A DNA stretch of 64,000 nt from an uncultured Coriobacteriaceae bacterium (GTDB taxonomy: Bacteria > Actinomycetota > Coriobacteriia > Coriobacteriales > Coriobacteriaceae): the NCBI GenBank assembly GCA_949287085.1, contig CASEER010000001.1, positions 1 to 64,000 of the forward strand, given 5' to 3'. Shown here one piece after another: positions 16,790 through 25,069 of this stretch (the stretch's first letter is position 1; each line of letters opens with the position of its first letter). The translations under genes and the position numbers were made by a program. The notes beneath the pieces are model-generated. The model was not told where the DNA came from. It searched no databases and was given only the letters and a program-made list of their open reading frames with translations.

Positions 16790-18238
16790 CTAGATCGCAG
16801 CCATCACGGTTTGGAGCGGGACGTGAGCACGGCGGGCGAGAGTGGCGGCATCCTCGTATTCGGGAGTGGTGCGCGTGGAGCCGTCGGGAAGGGTGACGGT
16901 CTTGGTGCGCACGGGGCCCCAGGGAGTCTGCACCGTTCCCGTCGTGCGGGCAAGCACCGTGCGCTCGCAGGTCCAGCGTCGTATGCCGATGGTCGTGGTC
17001 TCGGCAAAGATAACGGCCTCCAGACGCTCAACGTCTTCGGGGAGTGCGATGACCTGGAGCTGCCAAGCCGGACGGCCCTTTTTGGAAAAAATCGGCGTCC
17101 AGTGGACCTCGCGCGCGCCCGCCGCGCGCAGCTGCTCGGCAGCGTAGGCAAGCACCTCGCCCGACGCGTCATCGATGTCGCATTCAAGCCGCACGATGGG
17201 ACCGGGATGAGCGTCATCGATGGTGGGAGCGGGGACGTTGGCAGCCGGCGCGACGGCACCGGCAATCTGAGCGGGGACGTTGTCGGCAGGCGTGGATGCG
17301 ACGGCCGGGGCGGCAGCACCAGGCAGCGGGGTTCCCGAGGGCGCCGCGTTCTGCTGCATGGTCTCCGCTAGCGCTTGAGGGGCGCGCGCGTCCTGCGCGG
17401 GCAGCTCCTCGATGATGAGCGCCCGCACTATGCTCGGCCGATCGTACGTGCGCTTACCGGCACCCAGGCCGCAGCGCAGCACGCGAAAACGATCCGGCAA
17501 CTCAAACTCAGCATGGAGCGCTGCAACGACAGCGGCCCCGGTGGGCGTCACGAGCTCGCCCTCGGTGTCGCACACGGAGAGCGGCAGGCCGTGTTGCTCG
17601 ACGATGTTCATAGTGGCCGGCACCGGCACAGGGATGACGCCATGCTGGCAGCGGATGGTGCCGTGGCCGTCAACGAGGCGCGGCACGATCACGCGGTCGA
17701 CGCCCAGATCGTCCACGAGCACGGCGACCGACACGATATCCACGATGGAATCGACCGCGCCCACCTCATGAAAACGCACCGCGTCGAGCGGCACGCCATG
17801 GGCCTTGGCCTCGGCGTGGGCGAGCACGTCAACCATGCGATGGGCGAGCGCGCGGGCACCGGGCGCAAGGCTACCGGCGTCGATGATGGCATCGAGGTCC
17901 GCCGGGGCGCGATGCTCGTGATGATGGCAGGCGTGATCATGATGGTGAGCGCGATGATGGCCCGGCTCGTGCGCGTGCGCGTCCGTCGCATCGTGCCCAT
18001 GGAGATAGGCCATGTCGTGGTCGTGGTTCTCGTGCGCCGCATCGAGCACCACGTCAAAGTCGCAGCAATCGAGCCCCGCTTTGCGCACCCGACCAATGCG
18101 CAGCTCGTAGCCTGCAACCGGCAGGCTTGCAAGCGCCGCGCGCAGCCGCTCCTCGCTCGCGCCCGCGTCAAGCAGCGCCGCGGCCGTCATATCTCCGCTG
18201 ATACCGCACGTGCAGTCGAGGTACAGCGCTGTTCCCAT
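16790..18238 (-). CDS. larC: LarC, nickel insertion for the nickel-pincer cofactor
   Basis: A 482-residue LarC protein, the CTP-dependent cyclometallase that puts nickel into the pincer nucleotide of lactate racemase-type enzymes. It opens LYLDCTCGISGDM and has the FHEVGAVDSIVDI and PTGAAVVAAL segments and a C-terminal domain with RLECDIDDASGEVLAYA. In Lactobacillus the two halves are joined by a programmed frameshift; here a single frame covers both, with an Ala/Pro-rich linker near residues 285-345. Residues 69-109 hold 17 histidines, a likely nickel-holding loop. AAGGAGGATC precedes the start. It lies 68 bases downstream of larB. Confidence 0.93.
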   Translation of the reverse strand: MGTALYLDCTCGISGDMTAAALLDAGASEERLRAALASLPVAGYELRIGRVRKAGLDCCDFDVVLDAAHENHDHDMAYLHGHDATDAHAHEPGHHRAHHHDHACHHHEHRAPADLDAIIDAGSLAPGARALAHRMVDVLAHAEAKAHGVPLDAVRFHEVGAVDSIVDIVSVAVLVDDLGVDRVIVPRLVDGHGTIRCQHGVIPVPVPATMNIVEQHGLPLSVCDTEGELVTPTGAAVVAALHAEFELPDRFRVLRCGLGAGKRTYDRPSIVRALIIEELPAQDARAPQALAETMQQNAAPSGTPLPGAAAPAVASTPADNVPAQIAGAVAPAANVPAPTIDDAHPGPIVRLECDIDDASGEVLAYAAEQLRAAGAREVHWTPIFSKKGRPAWQLQVIALPEDVERLEAVIFAETTTIGIRRWTCERTVLARTTGTVQTPWGPVRTKTVTLPDGSTRTTPEYEDAATLARRAHVPLQTVMAAI

Positions 18239-18306
18239 GCGATCCTCCTTGGCATCAAGTAAAACGCGCTCGTTGTCACACCTGGAGCGCGCCCCAAATC
18301 AAGCGG

Positions 18307-19071
18307 CTAGCGCGCGCGACCCGGCAGATGGTTGATGAGCGAGGCCTGGTACGCCGCGCCGAACCCGTTGTCGATGTTCACGACCGACACACCGCTCGCG
18401 CAGCTGTTGACCATGGCCAGCAACGTGGTGAGCCCGCCGAGATTTGCGCCGTAGCCCACGCTGGTGGGCACGGCGATCACCGGACACGCCGCCAGGCCGC
18501 CCACCACGCTGGGAAGCGCGCCCTCCATGCCGGCGATCGCGATGATGACCTGCGCGCGGGCGATCTTCTCGCTCTGGCGCAGCAACCGATGGATGCCCGC
18601 CACGCCCGCATCGCTCACACGCGTTACCCGGTTGCCCAGAAACCGCGCCGTGAGCGCAGCCTCCTCTGCCACCGCCATGTCGCTGGTGCCCGCCGTGACC
18701 ACGAGGATCTGGCCGTTGCCGTCCGGCTCGGGGAGCTCGCCTACCACACCGGCGCGCGCAGCGTCATGATACGTGAACACGCAGCCTCGCTGCTGGAGCT
18801 CTTCCGCCTTGGAGGGATCGAGCCGCGTGATGAGGATGCGCCGCTGCCCCGCCTGCTGCATGGCTCCCACGACGCCCGCAATCTGCTCGGCCGTTTTGCC
18901 CGCACCATAAATGACCTCGGACACGCCGGTGCGTACACCGCGTTCGGTATCGACCTGCGCGTATCCAAGGTCGGCAACGGCATCCACGCGCATGCGCTCC
19001 ACGAGCTCGTGCGGCGAGAGCTCGCCCGCCGCCACCGCCTGCGCCAGCGCCTCCAAATCCGATGCGTCCAT
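18307..19071 (-). CDS. larB: LarB, carboxylase of the nickel-pincer cofactor pathway
   Basis: A 254-residue protein with the PurE-like fold that carboxylates and hydrolyses nicotinic acid adenine dinucleotide in pincer cofactor synthesis. Visible are the N-terminal YAQVDTERGVRTGVSEVIYG segment, the LVVTAGTSDMAVAEEA segment, GMEGALPSVVGG and the C-terminal PTSVGYGANLGGLTTLLAML-like stretch. GAGGAGGAACG precedes the start. The pathway also needs LarE, which is not in the window, and a client such as LarA, also not seen. Confidence 0.93.
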   Translation of the reverse strand: MDASDLEALAQAVAAGELSPHELVERMRVDAVADLGYAQVDTERGVRTGVSEVIYGAGKTAEQIAGVVGAMQQAGQRRILITRLDPSKAEELQQRGCVFTYHDAARAGVVGELPEPDGNGQILVVTAGTSDMAVAEEAALTARFLGNRVTRVSDAGVAGIHRLLRQSEKIARAQVIIAIAGMEGALPSVVGGLAACPVIAVPTSVGYGANLGGLTTLLAMVNSCASGVSVVNIDNGFGAAYQASLINHLPGRAR

Positions 19072-19167
19072 TGCGTTCCTCCTCTGTAGCCGTTATTGCT
19101 ATGGTAGCAGCTGCCCTATAATGGGGTACCAATTGCCAGACGGCCATCGCAACCAGAAGGGAGCCGT

Positions 19168-19497
19168 ATGAGCGACAACGCGAACAAGCAGGCTATTGAC
19201 GAGGCCTCGGACGATCAAGATACCTACCACGCGCCGAGCCCCGCGCTTTCGATATACGCGCTGGTGGCAAGCATTGCCGGCGGCGTGATTGGCTATTTTG
19301 CGAATTGGCCCGTTGGCGTGGTGCTGGTGGTTTCGAGCATCATCACGGGTGTGCTGGCGCGCAAGCGGCATGCCCCCTACCGCTGGGCGGCGACGCTTGG
19401 TATTGCAATCAGCACGGTATGCCTTGCGATCTGCGTGTTCGTGGTGAGCATCGTCTTGTACCAGGCGCAGCAAATGACCAGCTTGCTGACGAAGTAG
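19168..19497 (+). CDS. DUF4190-like small membrane protein
   Basis: A 109-residue protein with a polar N-terminus of about 28 residues and three hydrophobic segments (about 28-46, 47-63 and 75-98). The pattern ALSIYALVASIAGGVIG...RKRHAPYRWAATLGIAIS resembles DUF4190-type proteins. Function unknown; probably in the cytoplasmic membrane. AGAAGGGAG six bases upstream fixes the start. It is a single-gene unit on the plus strand, divergent from larB, with its own terminator. Confidence 0.75.
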   Translation: MSDNANKQAIDEASDDQDTYHAPSPALSIYALVASIAGGVIGYFANWPVGVVLVVSSIITGVLARKRHAPYRWAATLGIAISTVCLAICVFVVSIVLYQAQQMTSLLTK

Positions 19498-19538
19498 CTG
19501 CCCTTGTAGCTCCTACAGCACGCGACGCCAGTGGACGA

Positions 19539-19574
19539 GCGGCCGGGCGGGCACCTGCCTACCCGGCCGCTTTT
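19539..19574 (+). terminator. Terminator after the DUF4190-like gene
   Basis: A 9-bp stem GCGGCCGGG (19539-19547) with CCCGGCCGC (19562-19570), followed by TTTT. It lies about 40 bases past the plus-strand stop and faces the convergent his operon tail. Confidence 0.8.
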
Positions 19575-19654
19575 GCATGGCCCAAGCAGGCTTACGCATG
19601 GCACATATGGCGCGCAAGCTGCCAGGGCCGCGCAAGTTGCCGGAGCCGCTCGAG

Positions 19655-20029
19655 CTACGGGAGGAGCGCCTCTTCCCACGCCGCCGCGCGGAAGCCCACC
19701 AGCACCGTGTTGTCTGCGACCACGATGGGGCGCTTGACCAGCATGCCATCGGTCGCAAGCAGCGCACGGGCATCCTCGTCGCACATGCCGGCGTCGAGCT
19801 GTGCTTTGACGCCGAGCTCACGGTACTTCATGCCACTCGTATTAAAGAAGCGGCGCACGGGCAGACCCGAGCGCTGCTGCCAATCGGCGATCTCGTCTGC
19901 GCGCGGATTGTCTTCCACAATGTGGCGGTCGGTATACGAAATACCGTGCTCGTCGAGCCACGTTTTGGCTCTTTTGCAGGTCGAGCACTTGGGATATTCA
20001 ATAAAGAGCACATCGGTTGCCGTCGGCAT
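19655..20029 (-). CDS. Spx/ArsC (YffB-like) thioredoxin-fold protein
   Basis: A 124-residue ArsC-like protein with the redox motif in YPKCSTCKRAKTWL (CxxC near residues 15-18), the DRHIVEDNPRADEI segment and LVKRPIVVADN near the C-terminus, where the cis-Pro loop lies. Relatives include arsenate reductases, YffB and Spx; which role applies here is unclear. AAGGAGAACC precedes the start. It starts 22 bases after hisE on the same strand and is probably the last gene of the his transcript, though it has no known part in histidine synthesis. Confidence 0.88.
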   Translation of the reverse strand: MPTATDVLFIEYPKCSTCKRAKTWLDEHGISYTDRHIVEDNPRADEIADWQQRSGLPVRRFFNTSGMKYRELGVKAQLDAGMCDEDARALLATDGMLVKRPIVVADNTVLVGFRAAAWEEALLP

Positions 20030-20051
20030 GGGTTCTCCTTAGGTCGTTGGC

Positions 20052-20369
20052 CTATCGATGGCGCGCATCAAGCTCGCCGGCGAGCTCGTCAATCGAGACG
20101 CCGTAGCGCTCGAGGGTCACCAGCAAGTGGTACACAAGGTCCGCCGCCTCGTAGCGAATGTGGTCGTGGTCGTTGTCCTTGCAGGCCATAATGACCTCGC
20201 TCGCCTCTTCCGCCAACTTCTTAAGCAAGCTGTCCTCCTTGCCCTGGAGGAGCTTGGCGGTGTAGCTCTCCTCGGGCGAGGCCTCGCGGCGGCCGTGAAT
20301 GACGCCGGCCAGCCCCTTCATCGTGACGCCGATGTCTCCCGGCATGACGTTTGCCGTTCGCTCTCCCAT
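20052..20369 (-). CDS. hisE: Phosphoribosyl-ATP pyrophosphatase
   Basis: A 105-residue HisE of the MazG-like all-alpha fold, catalysing step 2 of histidine synthesis (PR-ATP to PR-AMP). The motifs EESYTAKLLQGKEDSLLKK, EEASEVIMACK and YEAADLVYHLLV hold the acidic Mg ligands. The start at 20369 is supported by AAGGAAGGGG; a start 30 bases further upstream is possible. The partner HisI is a separate gene 72 bases upstream rather than a fused hisIE. Confidence 0.95.
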   Translation of the reverse strand: MGERTANVMPGDIGVTMKGLAGVIHGRREASPEESYTAKLLQGKEDSLLKKLAEEASEVIMACKDNDHDHIRYEAADLVYHLLVTLERYGVSIDELAGELDARHR

Positions 20370-20441
20370 GCTTCCCCTTCCTTGCTTGCGCTCTGCCACG
20401 CGCTCCGGTTCATAGACGCTCTAGACACTCGGCCCGCGGGA

Positions 20442-20762
20442 TCAATTTGATAGCGTGCGAAAAAAGCAGCTGCGCGCACCCGTATGGCAGGCGGGGCCGG
20501 GTGAGTCGACCTTGACGAGCAGGGTGTCCGCGTCGCAGTCGGCGTAGATTTCCTTTACCTGCTGCATGTTGCCGCTCGTCGCGCCCTTGTTCCAGAGCTC
20601 CTGGCGGCTGCGGCTCCAAAACCAGGTGGTCCCCGTCTTTTGCGTAAGGCGCAGCGACTCGGCGTTCATCCACGCCACCATGAGCACCTCGCCCGTGTCG
20701 TACTGCTGCACCACCGCGGGGATGAGCCCCCGTTCGTCAAACTTGAGGTCGTCAACCTGCAT
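20442..20762 (-). CDS. hisI: Phosphoribosyl-AMP cyclohydrolase
   Basis: A 106-residue HisI, step 3 of histidine synthesis. The zinc and catalytic signatures are visible: [41 protein letters not shown] and [22 protein letters not shown] precedes the start at 20762; the open frame upstream runs into the palindromic repeat and is not coding. It lies between hisF and hisE. Confidence 0.97.
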   Translation of the reverse strand: MQVDDLKFDERGLIPAVVQQYDTGEVLMVAWMNAESLRLTQKTGTTWFWSRSRQELWNKGATSGNMQQVKEIYADCDADTLLVKVDSPGPACHTGARSCFFRTLSN

Positions 20763-20786
20763 GCTTTTCTTCCCTTTCTTCAAGAC

Positions 20787-20890
20787 GGGTTGGTTGGGGA
20801 CGTGCTCCTTCCAACCCATTCCATGATGTGGCGATACCTATGGTCGGCTAACCGCGAAGGGGTTGGAAGGAGCACGTCCCCAACCAACCC
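20787..20890. repeat. Perfect 30-bp palindromic repeat inside the his operon
   Basis: Two copies of the dispersed repeat face each other: 20787-20816 is the exact reverse complement of 20861-20890, with 44 bases between. The left arm reads GGGTTGGTTGGGGACG then TGCTCCTTCCAACC. The element fills the gap between the hisF stop and the hisI ribosome site, and as RNA it would fold into a very stable stem. It may act as an RNA-stability or polarity element, or be a MITE-like insertion. Confidence 0.85.
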
Positions 20891-20891
20891 A

Positions 20892-21674
20892 TTAAAAGTC
20901 GAGACGGACGGGGATGCCCTGCGCGGCCATGTATTCCTTCACCTGTCGGATGCTGAACGTCCCAAAATGGAACACGCTTGCCGCGAGCACCGCATCGGCT
21001 TCGCCCTCGATGATGCCCTCGGCAAAGTGCTCGAGCGTGCCCACGCCACCGGACGCGATGACGGGAATGCTCACCGCACGGGCCACCGCTCGGGTAAGCG
21101 CCAGGTCAAAGCCCGCTTTGGTGCCGTCGCGGTCCATGCTTGTCAGCAGGATCTCGCCGGCGCCGCGGCGCGCAGCCTCCTCGGCCCACGCCACCGCATC
21201 GAGGCCCGTTGGGTTGCGACCGCCCGCGGTATAGACCTCCCAGCGGTCGGCCCCCGGCTTGCCCGGTTCGCCCACGCGCTTCGCGTCGATGGCGCAGATC
21301 ACCGCCTGCGTGCCAAACGCCGCCGCCGCTCGAGTAATGAGCGAAGGGTCCTTGACGGCAGCGGAGTTGAGCGACACCTTGTCGGCGCCGGCCGCCACCA
21401 TCTGCCGCATGCCTGCCAGGTCACGGAAGCCGCCGCCCACCGTATAGGGAATCGAGAGCTCCTCGGCCGCGTGCGCCGCCATGTCGATGGTCGTCGCACG
21501 GTTATCACTCGTCGCGGTGATGTCGAGAAACACCACCTCATCAGCGCCTTCGCGGTCATAGGCCGCCGCAAGCTCCACCGGGTCGCCGGCATCGCGCAAG
21601 GACACAAAGTTCACGCCCTTGACCACGCGGCCGTTCTTCACATCCAAACAGGGAATCACGCGCTTGGTGAGCAT
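20892..21674 (-). CDS. hisF: Imidazole glycerol phosphate synthase, cyclase subunit
   Basis: A 260-residue TIM-barrel HisF. The catalytic Asp residues lie in [16 protein letters not shown] and in [11 protein letters not shown], and the phosphate loops in [15 protein letters not shown] and GGGFRDL. With HisH it makes IGP and AICAR. Its start overlaps the hisA stop (TGATG), so translation is coupled. Confidence 0.98.
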   Translation of the reverse strand: MLTKRVIPCLDVKNGRVVKGVNFVSLRDAGDPVELAAAYDREGADEVVFLDITATSDNRATTIDMAAHAAEELSIPYTVGGGFRDLAGMRQMVAAGADKVSLNSAAVKDPSLITRAAAAFGTQAVICAIDAKRVGEPGKPGADRWEVYTAGGRNPTGLDAVAWAEEAARRGAGEILLTSMDRDGTKAGFDLALTRAVARAVSIPVIASGGVGTLEHFAEGIIEGEADAVLAASVFHFGTFSIRQVKEYMAAQGIPVRLDF

Positions 21675-22420
21675 CAGGCCTCCCCTCCCCGCGCCGCAGC
21701 GAGCGCGTCGGTCAAGCTAAATACGCCCTCGTAGATGGCACGACCGGTGATCGCGCCCTCAATGACGTCCTCGCCCGCCGCGGCGAGCGCGCGAATGTCA
21801 TCGAGCGACGAGATACCACCCGACGCCACCACGGGAAAGCCCGCGATGCTCGCCACGCGCCGGTAAGCCTCGACATCGATGCCCGTCTGCATGCCGTCGC
21901 GCGCGATGTCGGTAAAGACCAGGTGCTTGAAGCCCAGGCTCGAAAGCTCGCCCACCACATCCTCTACGCTTCGCGACACGCCCTCGCGCCAGCCGTTCAC
22001 CTTAATCTCGCCGTCGCGCGCGGCAACGTCGGCCACGAGCAGCTCGCCGAACCCGCGGGCAGCCACCTCAGCAAACCCCGGCTCCCGCACCAGCACGGTG
22101 CCCAGCGCGATGCGCTTGCAGCCCAGCGCCGCAAGCTCGTCGATCCGCGCGAGCGAGCGCACGCCACCGCCTATGTCCACCGACAGCCCCTCGACCGCGC
22201 AGATCGCCTTGATGGCCGCCGTGTTTGCAGCGCGTGCGTCCTCATCCTCTTCGAGCGCAGCGGAAAGATCGACCACGTGCACCCACGAGGCACCCTGCTC
22301 CGCAAACGAGCGCGCCATGGAGGCCGGGTCGTCCGAGTACACCTTCATATGGGCCCGATCGCCGCGCTCCAGGCGCACCACCTTGCCCGCAATAAGGTCG
22401 ATAGCGGGGAAAAGAATCAT
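21674..22420 (-). CDS. hisA: ProFAR isomerase
   Basis: A 248-residue TIM-barrel isomerase, step 4 of histidine synthesis. The catalytic Asp8 is in [14 protein letters not shown] and the second in [21 protein letters not shown] and [12 protein letters not shown] are the phosphate loops. GGAGGTGAAT precedes the start. The gene could in principle also serve tryptophan synthesis (PriA) as in some actinobacteria, but nothing here tests that. Confidence 0.97.
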   Translation of the reverse strand: MILFPAIDLIAGKVVRLERGDRAHMKVYSDDPASMARSFAEQGASWVHVVDLSAALEEDEDARAANTAAIKAICAVEGLSVDIGGGVRSLARIDELAALGCKRIALGTVLVREPGFAEVAARGFGELLVADVAARDGEIKVNGWREGVSRSVEDVVGELSSLGFKHLVFTDIARDGMQTGIDVEAYRRVASIAGFPVVASGGISSLDDIRALAAAGEDVIEGAITGRAIYEGVFSLTDALAAARGGEA

Positions 22421-22453
22421 ATTCACCTCCACGGGTGATAAACGATTGACCAA

Positions 22454-23191
22454 TTACGCCAGCGCCTGGGCCAGCGAGACGAAGTTTGCCAAGATCTGAT
22501 GGCCGTGCGCCGACGATTTCTCGGGGTGAAACTGGCAACCAAAGATGTTGCCCTGCTGCACCACCGACGGGAAGTTCCGCGCATAGTGCGTGACCGCAGC
22601 GATGGTCGCGGCTTCGGCGTCGGTATCCACGGCATACGAATGGGTGAAGTAAACGTTGGTGCCCTCGGCAACGCCGGCAAGCAGCAGGCACGCCCGGCCC
22701 GCCGGTGTAAGGTGCACCTGATCCCAGCCCACATGGGGCACCTTGAGCCGGCGCGCCGGCAGCACGGTGCACGAGCCATGCAGCACGCCGAGGCCCCGCA
22801 CCCAGCGCTTGCCCTCGGCGCAAAACACCGTACCGGGCGCTAGGCCCGCGCCATAGGGATCGCTCGCCTCCACGGCCGGCGCGTCTTGGGGCACACCCTC
22901 GTCGCCGCGCTCAAACAGCAGCTGCAGCCCCAGGCAGATGCCCAGAAACGGCACGCCGTCGCCACCGCGCACCGCATCAAGCACAGCCGCGTCCTGCCCC
23001 GTTTCGTGCATGAACGCAATGGCATCGTAAAACGACCCCACCCCCGGCAGCACCAAGCCGTCGGCGGCGCGCATCTGCGCGGGGTCGTCCGTCACGAGCG
23101 CCGTGGCGCCGGCGCGCGCGAGCCCGCGGGCAACGCTCGACAGGTTGCCCTTGTGGTAGTCGATGACGGCTATGGTCGGAGCGTTCGCCAT
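22454..23191 (-). CDS. hisH: Imidazole glycerol phosphate synthase, glutaminase subunit
   Basis: A 245-residue class I glutamine amidotransferase that feeds ammonia to HisF. The nucleophile Cys is in PFLGICLGLQLLFERGDE, and the His and Glu are in GCQFHPEKSSAHG; the N-terminal VIDYHKGNLSSVARGL and the VLPGVGSF oxyanion strand are clear. It is about 40 residues longer than typical HisH, mostly around residues 100-130. AAGGAGAAG precedes the start. Confidence 0.97.
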   Translation of the reverse strand: MANAPTIAVIDYHKGNLSSVARGLARAGATALVTDDPAQMRAADGLVLPGVGSFYDAIAFMHETGQDAAVLDAVRGGDGVPFLGICLGLQLLFERGDEGVPQDAPAVEASDPYGAGLAPGTVFCAEGKRWVRGLGVLHGSCTVLPARRLKVPHVGWDQVHLTPAGRACLLLAGVAEGTNVYFTHSYAVDTDAEAATIAAVTHYARNFPSVVQQGNIFGCQFHPEKSSAHGHQILANFVSLAQALA

Positions 23192-23265
23192 GTCTTCTCC
23201 TTCAAAGTGATAAAGCGCGGGGCAAGCAAACCGGGTGCCGTTGCCCCGCAAACAGCACGCAGGCC

Positions 23266-23961
23266 CTACAACGAGCCCTTGGTGGAAGGGATGCCGCGCA
23301 CGCGTGCGTCGTACTCGCAGGCAAAGCGCATCGCGCGGCCCACGGCCTTGAATGCGGCCTCGATGATGTGGTGCGAATTGGCCCCAGCGAGCTCGCGCAC
23401 GTGGAGCGTCACGCCCGCGTCGCGCGCGAAGGCGTAGAAGAACTCGACGGCGAGCTCGGTGTCAAACGCACCCACGCGCTCCGTGGGCAGGGGTAGGTCG
23501 CAATATGCCTGGCCGCGGCCCGAAATATCGACCGCCGCCATCACCAGCGTCTCGTCCATGGGAATCGCCACGTCGGCAAACCGCGTGATGCGCGCCTTGT
23601 CGCCGAGCGCCTGGGCAAACGCCTGACCGAGCACGATGCCCGTGTCCTCCACCGTGTGGTGCGCGTCGACCTCGGTGTCTCCGAGCGCCTCGACCTTTAA
23701 ATCAAAGAGGCCGTGGCGCCCAAAGGCGTTGAGCATGTGGTCGAAGAACGGCACGCCCGTGTTGATGTCGCACGCGCCCGTACCGTCGAGCGTGAGGGTG
23801 AGCGTGATGTCGGTCTCGCCCGTCACGCGCTGGACGGTGGCCGTGCGGGCGCTGGCCGAGAACAGGTCGTCGAGCCCCGCGCTCGTGCGGGCGGCGCTTT
23901 CGGCGGCCGTTGCCGAAGAGGTGGCCTGCAGGTCACGGTGTTGCTTCTTGTAGATCGTCAT
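23266..23961 (-). CDS. hisB: Imidazoleglycerol-phosphate dehydratase
   Basis: A 231-residue dehydratase, step 6. Duplicated metal motifs are visible as FFDHMLNAFGRHG, VDAHHTVEDTGIVLG, MDETLVMAAVD and NSHHIIEAAFKA. About 35 residues at the N-terminus (Ala/Ser-rich) precede the normal RTATVQRVTGETDI opening. Its ATG overlaps the hisC TGA by four bases. There is no N-terminal phosphatase domain, so histidinol-phosphate phosphatase must be encoded elsewhere. Confidence 0.97.
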   Translation of the reverse strand: MTIYKKQHRDLQATSSATAAESAARTSAGLDDLFSASARTATVQRVTGETDITLTLTLDGTGACDINTGVPFFDHMLNAFGRHGLFDLKVEALGDTEVDAHHTVEDTGIVLGQAFAQALGDKARITRFADVAIPMDETLVMAAVDISGRGQAYCDLPLPTERVGAFDTELAVEFFYAFARDAGVTLHVRELAGANSHHIIEAAFKAVGRAMRFACEYDARVRGIPSTKGSL

Positions 23962-25067
23962 GAGGCTTGCTCCTTCACCAGCTCCGTGAGGGCGGCAATG
24001 ACCGCGTCGTTCTCTGTGGGCGTGCCCACGGTAATGCGCAGACAGTCGGCGAGCCCCGGCGCATAGCTAAAATCGCGGACGAGAATAGAATACTCGTCGC
24101 GCAAGCGCTCGCGCACGCGGCTTGCCTGCGGAATGCGCGCGAGCAGGAAATTCCCCTGGCTGGGCCAAACCCGCCCCGGCTGCGGCAAGCCGACAAGGAG
24201 CTCGGAGAGCGCCGCATGCAACCGTTCGCGCTCGGAGCAGATCTGCTCGACCACCGGCTTGTATGCCGCGCGCGCCCGCACCGCCGCCAAGGCGGCCGCC
24301 TGGGTGAGCACGTTGACCGAATAAATCTGGCGCACGGCCGAGAACACCTCGATGACCTCGGGCGCAGCAACCACATAGCCGCAGCGGATGCCCGCCGAGC
24401 CAAACGCCTTGGAGAGCGTCTTCAAGATGACGAGGTTGCTATGGCGCGCAAGCAGCGGCAACGCCGAGGACCCCTCGCGGGCAAACTCACCGTACGCCTC
24501 GTCCACGAGCACGATGCCCGGGCACGCGGCGCACAGGCGCTCGACCGCATCGAGCGGGAAGAGGTCACCCGTGGGGTTGTTGGGCGAGGTCACGATGACG
24601 AGGTTCGCCGTGGCGGCCGCTTGGACCAGCTCGTCAACCTGCGGAGCAAACGTTACCGGGTCGCGCGGCACCGACGTGGCGCCGGTCTCGACCAGCGAGG
24701 CAAAAAAGGCATACTCGCTAAAATCCGGCGGGCAGGTGAGCAGTGTGCGCCCCCGTCCACCAAAGGCGAGCATGATGTTGAAGAGCAGCTCATCGCCACC
24801 GTTTCCCACGCAGACCTGCGCGCGCTCGACGCCGAGCCATGAGGCGAGCTCGTCGCGCAGCTCGTTAGAAAGCGGATCGGGATAGCGGTTGAGCGGCGTT
24901 GCCGCAAGCGCGGCATCGATGGCCGCACGCACGCCATCCGGCAAGGGGTAGGTGTTCTCGTTGGCCGAGAGGTTGATGCGCGTAGGCGTGAAGTTGGGGT
25001 CATAGGGCTCGATGTCCACGAGGTGCGGCTGCACGAGCGCACGCATGGTCGGGGAAAGCTGCGCCAT
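23958..25067 (-). CDS. hisC: Histidinol-phosphate aminotransferase
   Basis: A 369-residue fold-type I aminotransferase. The PLP lysine is in ILKTLSKAFGSAGIRCGY; INLSANENTYPLPDGV, SPNNPTGDLFPLD and VDEAYGEF are the standard substrate and cofactor segments. It converts imidazole-acetol phosphate to histidinol phosphate. It starts two bases after hisD and overlaps hisB. Confidence 0.97.
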   Translation of the reverse strand: MAQLSPTMRALVQPHLVDIEPYDPNFTPTRINLSANENTYPLPDGVRAAIDAALAATPLNRYPDPLSNELRDELASWLGVERAQVCVGNGGDELLFNIMLAFGGRGRTLLTCPPDFSEYAFFASLVETGATSVPRDPVTFAPQVDELVQAAATANLVIVTSPNNPTGDLFPLDAVERLCAACPGIVLVDEAYGEFAREGSSALPLLARHSNLVILKTLSKAFGSAGIRCGYVVAAPEVIEVFSAVRQIYSVNVLTQAAALAAVRARAAYKPVVEQICSERERLHAALSELLVGLPQPGRVWPSQGNFLLARIPQASRVRERLRDEYSILVRDFSYAPGLADCLRITVGTPTENDAVIAALTELVKEQAS

Positions 25068-25069
25068 GG

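Noticed and set aside
16790-18238. Programmed frameshift expected between the two LarC halves
   Set aside because: Both halves are in one continuous frame.
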